Source of the DNA: BOG-938 sp048498155
Lineage (GTDB): Bacteria; Pseudomonadota; Alphaproteobacteria; Caulobacterales; Caulobacteraceae
Reading direction: 5' to 3'
Length of the DNA stretch: 64,000 nt
Assembly: GCA_048498155.1 (NCBI GenBank)
Contig: JBEHYN010000002.1
Coordinates: forward strand, 1-64,000
The notes beneath the pieces were generated by a model. It was given only the letters and a program-made list of their open reading frames with translations. It had not been told where the DNA came from and did not search any database. Every line of letters starts with the position of its first letter. The stretch's first letter is position 1. Below, piece after piece: positions 59,080-64,000 of this stretch. The position numbers and the translations under genes were made by a program.

Positions 59080-61098
59080 TCAGGGTGTTTCAACGCCTAG
59101 CCGAGCTGAACGCTCCGCGCCCATTTCGGCCATGCGGCCGGTCCAAAGGTATAGGGCTGTCAGGCCGATGGCGCAGCCGGCCGCGCCTAACACCTGTCCA
59201 TGGCCGCCGGTTGGGTCCTTGCCGAAGACGGCGAGGGCGTCGCCCTTGTTGGTGGCGATGGCTAGTCCCGCCAGCGCTACCGCCATCAAGCTTTCACCCA
59301 CCACCAGGCCTGAGGCCAGCAACACGCCCAGGCCCCGACCGGCCGCGCCCCAGGGCTTGTCGCGCACCCAGCGGTCATAAAGCCAGCCGATGACCGCGCC
59401 CAGCACCACCGGGGTGACGACTTCGGGCGGCAGGTAGATGGCAAGGGCCGCAGCCAGGGGCGGCAGGCTGAGCTTGGGCGTGGCGCGGCGCAGGGTCTCG
59501 TCCACGATCACCAGACCCAGACCAATCGCCAGGCCGATGCCGATCAGGTTCCAGTTCAGGCCGCCCTCAATGACGCCTCGCGCCAAGGTCGAGATCAGCG
59601 TGGCCTGGGGGGCCTGAAGCGGCGTGTCGGAAATCGCATGGCCGGGAACGCCCACGAAGCCGTTGGATTTCAGCAATAGGTTGCAGGTCCAGGGTATGAC
59701 GAGGGAGCCGGCGAACACGCCGACAAGCAGGGCGAACTGTTGACGCCAGGGTGTGGCTCCGACCAGCTGGCCGGTCTTCAGATCCTGTAGATTGTCGTTG
59801 GCGGCCGTAGCCACGGTCACCAGCAAGGCGGTGACCAGCAGAGAGAAGGCCACAAGGGCGTGGGTTCCCGAAGGACCGACCGTGGTCCTGACTAGCAGGA
59901 CCAGCAGCAGCGCCGCTCCCAGGACCCCGAGGATGGCCAGGCCGGAAACGGGGCTGTTGGACGAGCCGATCAGCCCGGCCATGTAGCCGCACACTGCAGC
60001 CGTCAGAAAGCCGACAACCGCCACATAGGCCAGGGCGCCGATCACCAGCGGGCCGATCATGGATTGCAGCGGCGCGCCGGCGGGAACGGCTAGGAAGGCG
60101 TGCATCAGCCAGGCCATGGGCGCTAGGCAGCCCAGGCATACCAGCCCGACGATCCAGATCGGAATGTCGTGCTCAGCCAGGTCATAGGGTGTTTGCGCAG
60201 ATCTGCGGGCTGCGGCGAGGGCCGACAGCAAACCGGTCCAGACCGGAACCACCAGCTTGGCCAGGGTCCATAAGGCGGCTGCGGCGATGGTTCCGGCGCC
60301 GATCAATTTGACCTGGCTCTTCCAGACCCCCCGAGCCACGGCTTCGGCGTCTCCGGCCATCGGCTGCGCGGCGGTGAGCAGGGGAACGGCCACGCCCCAG
60401 GCGATCACCAGCCCGACCGCCATGGCAGCGCCCACCGCTATGCCCATCAATTGGCCGACACCGATCAGCAGGAAGGAATAGCCGCCGCCAAGGCCCGTGG
60501 CTGACGCAGCCGTGGGTCGGAAAAAACGGGAAAAGCCGTCGGCGACCAGCTTCATGGCGACCAGGAGGGTCAAGCCGGCGGAGGCCGCCGCACCGACGAC
60601 CAAGGCCTTGAAGCCGTCCTGACTCTCGCCGGACGCCTCACGGTTGGCCATGCCGACTTTGAGCACTTCGGCGGCGGCCACGCCCTCGGGGTAGGGCAGG
60701 TCCGATTGAGTCACCAGGGCCCGACGCAGGGGAATGGTGTACATCACGCCCAGCACCCCGCCGATGGCGCAGATGCCGAAGGAGGTCCAGAATGGGAAGC
60801 CGGTCCACCAGCCGACCATGAGCAGGCCCGGCAGGACAAAGATCACCGCCGAGAGGGCGCCGGCGACCGAGGCCACTGTCTGGACAATATTGTTCTCCCA
60901 CACGGTCGAATTGCGAAAGACGCGCAGGGCCGCCATGGAAATAACCGCTGCGGGTATGGTGGTGGAGAAGGTGAGGGCGACCTTCAGACCGGCGTAGACG
61001 TTAGCGGCGGTGAAGAAGACCGTAATCACGCAGCCCAGCAGCAGGCCGCGTATTGTCAGTTCAATGCGGGCCTTGTCCGCAGCAGCGGGGTCAGTCAT
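59080..61098 (-). CDS. OPT-family oligopeptide transporter
   Basis: The 672-residue protein has about 16 membrane helices, as expected for the OPT family of secondary carriers. It starts ELTIRGLLLGCVITVFFTAA and has the bacterial OPT pattern NIVQTVASVAGALSAVIFVL with GGVLGVMYTIPLRRALVTQS, LPYPEGVAAAEVLK and GYMAGLIGSSNSPVSGLAIL. It imports peptides or metal-chelating compounds such as iron complexes; the substrate is not known. The gene could support the window's iron-uptake theme. Confidence 0.9.
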   Translation of the reverse strand: MTDPAAADKARIELTIRGLLLGCVITVFFTAANVYAGLKVALTFSTTIPAAVISMAALRVFRNSTVWENNIVQTVASVAGALSAVIFVLPGLLMVGWWTGFPFWTSFGICAIGGVLGVMYTIPLRRALVTQSDLPYPEGVAAAEVLKVGMANREASGESQDGFKALVVGAAASAGLTLLVAMKLVADGFSRFFRPTAASATGLGGGYSFLLIGVGQLMGIAVGAAMAVGLVIAWGVAVPLLTAAQPMAGDAEAVARGVWKSQVKLIGAGTIAAAALWTLAKLVVPVWTGLLSALAAARRSAQTPYDLAEHDIPIWIVGLVCLGCLAPMAWLMHAFLAVPAGAPLQSMIGPLVIGALAYVAVVGFLTAAVCGYMAGLIGSSNSPVSGLAILGVLGAALLLVLLVRTTVGPSGTHALVAFSLLVTALLVTVATAANDNLQDLKTGQLVGATPWRQQFALLVGVFAGSLVIPWTCNLLLKSNGFVGVPGHAISDTPLQAPQATLISTLARGVIEGGLNWNLIGIGLAIGLGLVIVDETLRRATPKLSLPPLAAALAIYLPPEVVTPVVLGAVIGWLYDRWVRDKPWGAAGRGLGVLLASGLVVGESLMAVALAGLAIATNKGDALAVFGKDPTGGHGQVLGAAGCAIGLTALYLWTGRMAEMGAERSARLGVETP

Positions 61099-61257
61099 GC
61101 GCGGTGGTGCTCCCAGCAGTGCGCCAAGCAGTGCCAGACTTGGGCCTCCCTGGAAACCTCGCGCGATGCCGGGATTCAGACCAAATCAAAACGAAATGAC
61201 TTGCACAAGGCACGCCAAGCCCGACCATGGACCCGCGATGGCAAGAACGGTGATCCG

Positions 61258-61626
61258 ATGCGGCTGCTGCTGAACATCCTGTGGTTCATCCTGGGTGGAT
61301 GGATTTCCGGTACGCTTTGGCTGCTGGCGGGGGCGATCCTGGCTTGCACCCTTATCGGTCTGCCCTGGACGCCGGCGGCGTTCCGCATGGGCTTTTTCAG
61401 CTATGCGCCCTTCGGCAAGACGATCGACGAGGGCCAGGGCGGGCCCACCAGCCTGATCCTCAACGTGGTGTGGTTCGTCCTGGCCGGTTGGTGGCTGGCC
61501 TTGCACCACCTTGTCCTGGCGGCGGCCCTGGCGGTGACCATCATCGGCATTCCCTTCGCCTGGCAGCACGTGAAGCTGGCGGCGATCTCCTTCGCTCCGG
61601 TCGGCCGGACGGTGGTGGAGGCTTAG
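61258..61626 (+). CDS. yccF: YccF-domain inner membrane protein
   Basis: The 122-residue product has two YccF (DUF307) repeats, each with a pair of helices: ILWFILGGWISGTLWLLAGA ... LIGLPWTPAAFRM and VVWFVLAGWWLALHHLVLAA ... IIGIPFAWQHVKLA. The function is unknown. An ATG at 61258 begins the first helix; earlier in-frame starts run through non-homologous sequence. Stop overlaps the convergent cytochrome gene by four bases. Confidence 0.88.
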   Translation: MRLLLNILWFILGGWISGTLWLLAGAILACTLIGLPWTPAAFRMGFFSYAPFGKTIDEGQGGPTSLILNVVWFVLAGWWLALHHLVLAAALAVTIIGIPFAWQHVKLAAISFAPVGRTVVEA

Positions 61627-62681
61627 CCGGCCGCTAAGGGTGGACTTGGCGCGGTCGTCAGGGCCGGAGCCGGGGCTGGCCTTGAGGCCAGATAGGCGCA
61701 GACGTTGGTCATGTCGTCCTCTGACAGCTTGGCCACGACGGGTTTCATCAAGACCGCCAATTCCCCATTTCGCGCGCCTTGTTTGATGTCGTTTAGCTGA
61801 CGGCAGATGTAGCTGGGCGAGCGTGCGGCTATGCCCGGGAACGAGCCGTTACCGTTCAGGTCCGCGCCGTGGCAGGTGCCGCAGGGGGCGAACTGGCCGC
61901 CCTTGCCGGTCATGACGATGTCCTTGCCCTTGGCCACCGAGCCCGGCGGAACATAGGCGATGAAGGGCGAGCGGGAATCGCGCAGCACCTCGGTGCGCTC
62001 CGGATCGACCGGCACTTCCACGATCCGGTGGCCCAGGGGCTCGGTCCCGGCTGCTGCGCCGGTCAGGGGCAGGTAGAGCCCGCCGTTGCTGCGCACCTTG
62101 GGCGAGGTCTCGGTCTCGATCACCTTGATCCACGGAGTCCAAGGGATGGATGTGAAATAGTCGGCTGCGGCGTTGATTTCGTCCTCGGTCAGGGCCTTGG
62201 CGTAACCGTACATAACCTTGGCGTTGCCCTTCAGGGGCTCAGCGGTCAAGCGCCGACCGGCGGCCATGTCGTGCAACTGGCGGATGATATAGTCCTTGGG
62301 CAGGCCGGATATGCCGGCATTTTCCGAACGTCCCTTGCCGTTGGGGTAGTGGCAAAGGGAACAAGGGCCGATTTTGCGCGAACCCCCTGCGCCTTCGGCG
62401 ACGATCTGAGGCATGGGCGGGTGATCGCCGGGATACCAGTCGGCCGGCTCCCGATGTCCCGGGCGGGTGTCGCGTCCACGAATTTCGGTGATGGTGAAGG
62501 AGCGGTCCGAGCCGGGCAGGGTGTAGACCTTGCCGTCATCCGGGGTCGGTTTGTTCTTTACGGTTGAGACGCCGTAGGCCCATTCGGGCTTTTGCAGTTG
62601 GGGGCCGCGCGGCCAAAGGACGGCAGCGGCGACACCGGCCGCGACGATGACAAAGATGATGCCAATGGCGCGCTTTTTCAT
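61623..62681 (-). CDS. Dihaem c-type cytochrome
   Basis: The 352-residue protein has an N-terminal membrane anchor (about 5-23) and two haem c sites, CSLCH (107-111) and CGTCH (267-271), in two similar cytochrome domains separated by a spacer. Met ligands probably lie after each site (for example NAKVMYGY, LAVLMKPVV). It may accept or donate electrons in respiration from the periplasmic face. GGGGGGACGGCGA precedes the ATG at 62681. Confidence 0.9.
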   Translation of the reverse strand: MKKRAIGIIFVIVAAGVAAAVLWPRGPQLQKPEWAYGVSTVKNKPTPDDGKVYTLPGSDRSFTITEIRGRDTRPGHREPADWYPGDHPPMPQIVAEGAGGSRKIGPCSLCHYPNGKGRSENAGISGLPKDYIIRQLHDMAAGRRLTAEPLKGNAKVMYGYAKALTEDEINAAADYFTSIPWTPWIKVIETETSPKVRSNGGLYLPLTGAAAGTEPLGHRIVEVPVDPERTEVLRDSRSPFIAYVPPGSVAKGKDIVMTGKGGQFAPCGTCHGADLNGNGSFPGIAARSPSYICRQLNDIKQGARNGELAVLMKPVVAKLSEDDMTNVCAYLASRPAPAPALTTAPSPPLAAG

Positions 62682-62798
62682 TCGCCGTCCCCCCAAATGC
62701 CCCGCCCTTCGGCGTGGTCGCCTTCAATCCAGGCGCATCGCAACTGAGCGTCAGCTTAGCATCCGCTCGGCGGTCATCAAGGGTGGCGCGTTCAAAGC

Positions 62799-64000
62799 CT
62801 AAAGACTCGTCCCGCCCACCGTCAGGCCCTTGATCTTCATGCTGGGCTGGCCGACGCCCACGGGGACGCCTTGGCCGGCCTTGCCGCACACGCCGATGCC
62901 TGGATCGAAGCAGAAGTCGTCGCCGATCATCTCAACGCGGGTCAGGGCGCTGGGCCCGTCGCCGATTAAGGTCGCACCCTTGACCGGGGTGGTGATCTTG
63001 CCGTCCTCGATCATGTAGGCCTCGGTGCACTGGAACACGAACTTGCCGTTGGTGATGTCCACCTGACCGCCGCCGAAGCTGGCCGCGTACAGACCGCGCT
63101 TAACGGATTTGATCATCTCCTCTTGCGGCGTGTCGCCGGCCAACATGCCGGTATTGGTCATGCGAGGCAGGGGCATGTGGGCGTAGGATTCCCGCCGCCC
63201 ATTGCCGGTGGCCTTCATGCCCATCAGCCGGGCGCTCATGCGGTCGTGCATATAGCCGACCAGGATGCCGTCCTCGATCAGGATGGTGCGCTCGGTGGGG
63301 GTGCCCTCGTCGTCGATGGTCAGCGAGCCGCGACGGCCCAGTTCCGTGCCGTCGTCGAATACCGTGACGCCCGGCGCCGCCACCCGCTCGCCGATGCGTC
63401 CGGAGAAGGCCGAGACGCCCTTGCGGTTAAAGTCTCCCTCCAGGCCGTGGCCGACCGCCTCGTGCAGCAGGACGCCGTTCCAACCGGGTCCGAGCACCAC
63501 ATCCATCTCGCCCGCCGGTGCGGGAACGGCGTCCAGGTTGACCAGGGCTTGGCGCAGGGCCTCATCGACCTCGTTTTTCCATTTCTCGGGGGTGATCCAA
63601 GTTTCGAATCCCGCCCGTCCGCCCGAGCCCGAATTCCCGGACTCGCGCCGGCCGTCGCGCTCGACGGTGACCTGGACGCCGATGCGCACCAGGGGGCGCA
63701 CATCGCGCAGGAGTCGGCCGTCGCCGCGCAGAATCTCAATCTGGCGACGTTCTCCCGCCAGGGACGCCATAACCTGAACCACGCGGGGGTCGCGGGCGCG
63801 GGCATAGGCGTCGATTTCCTGGAGGAGAGCGACCTTGTCGGAGAAGCCGGGGGAGGCGAGAGGATCGTCCTCGCCGTAGAGCTTGGCGTTGGTGTGGCGC
63901 GGGCCTTCGGCGGCGACGCCGCTGTAGCCGCGCTTGGCCAGGGCGGCCGACTGGGCGGCGCGGCCGATCGCCGCTTCAGAGATCTCGCTGGCGTGGGCGT
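62799..64000 (-). CDS. tldD: Metalloprotease TldD, 5' end outside window
   Basis: TldD is the metal-binding partner of TldE/PmbA. The visible part begins at the right edge (SEISEAAIGRAAQSAALAKR) and carries on through RVVQVMASLAGERRQIEILR, the metal-site motif LLHEAVGHGLEGDFNRKG (HExxxH), GTPTERTILIEDGILVGYMH and QPSMKIKGLTVGGTSL at the C-terminus. About 400 residues are inside the window, so only the N-terminal approximately 70-80 residues are missing. The cytochrome gene follows after 117 bases on the same strand. Confidence 0.94.
   Translation of the reverse strand, partial: AHASEISEAAIGRAAQSAALAKRGYSGVAAEGPRHTNAKLYGEDDPLASPGFSDKVALLQEIDAYARARDPRVVQVMASLAGERRQIEILRGDGRLLRDVRPLVRIGVQVTVERDGRRESGNSGSGGRAGFETWITPEKWKNEVDEALRQALVNLDAVPAPAGEMDVVLGPGWNGVLLHEAVGHGLEGDFNRKGVSAFSGRIGERVAAPGVTVFDDGTELGRRGSLTIDDEGTPTERTILIEDGILVGYMHDRMSARLMGMKATGNGRRESYAHMPLPRMTNTGMLAGDTPQEEMIKSVKRGLYAASFGGGQVDITNGKFVFQCTEAYMIEDGKITTPVKGATLIGDGPSALTRVEMIGDDFCFDPGIGVCGKAGQGVPVGVGQPSMKIKGLTVGGTSL

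Overview
This 64 kb window is a GC-rich alphaproteobacterial chromosome segment, most likely from the Caulobacteraceae (Caulobacter/Phenylobacterium-like). The best evidence is a recognisable popZ polar-organiser gene directly upstream of valS. It is supported by a DUF2497-type PopZ N-terminus, an alphaproteobacterial-type gshA next to rsmE, a match to the CtrA box TTAA-N7-TTAAC, and conserved alphaproteobacterial families (DUF2093, DUF4170, DUF427). No prophage, CRISPR array or intact insertion sequence was seen. Coding density is high, many start/stop codons overlap by 4 bases, and the accessory signal lies in intergenic elements.

Layout. 1-3 kb: tRNA-Asn and tRNA-Cys (both minus) flank a secreted NHL beta-propeller gene; a CtrA-box-preceded hairpin/terminator unit between them may be a small RNA. 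2.5-9.5 kb: Pcm-like methyltransferase, popZ, valS, tlyA, a glycine-zipper surface protein with a 35-residue small ORF upstream, and an RNA m5U methyltransferase. 9.6-14.8 kb: glycosyltransferase, Fur-box-preceded feoA-feoB, an unknown gene followed by a 78-bp MITE-like element, and a small membrane protein. 14.8-18.2 kb: a TPR protein, two membrane proteins, folB, a pteridine-reductase-like SDR and a 26-residue membrane microprotein. 18.2-24.6 kb: Nudix hydrolase, nhaA-histidine kinase pair, selO, SleB-type cell-wall hydrolase. 24.7-29.7 kb: a TetR-controlled tripartite efflux pump (NodT/EmrA/EmrB types) with a 19-bp palindromic operator between the divergent genes.

29.7-44 kb: hsp20 with a sigma-32-like promoter and a ROSE-type RNA thermometer; an exported methyltransferase/SCP2/lipase operon; hisN; an XRE regulator; an LpxL-type acyltransferase; an orphan receiver protein; xseA-DUF2093; purD; and a minus-strand lipid A/Kdo operon (MsbA-type ABC exporter, DUF374 acyltransferase, kdtA, lpxK). 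44-50 kb: tyrosine-phosphatase-like protein, a compact three-gene operon of unknown function, DUF4170, pmbA/tldE, ubiD and an epimerase. 50-64 kb: TonB-dependent receptor, glyoxalase-like protein, methyltransferase-ubiA, lipoprotein, ppk2, rsmE, gshA, DUF427, OPT transporter, YccF protein, dihaem cytochrome and the 3' part of tldD, which runs off the right edge.

Two families of intergenic inverted-repeat elements occur twice each (9.5 and 52.9 kb; 45.8 and 58.5 kb). Themes are envelope/lipid A construction, iron uptake, ubiquinone synthesis, RNA modification and stress response. No large new multi-gene defence or biosynthetic system is evident. The most interesting candidates are the CtrA-box small RNA unit, the hsp20 thermometer, a sharply bounded AT-ending codon block in valS, and the three-gene operon at 45.0-45.75 kb. 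All family assignments are from reading the sequence, without database searches.
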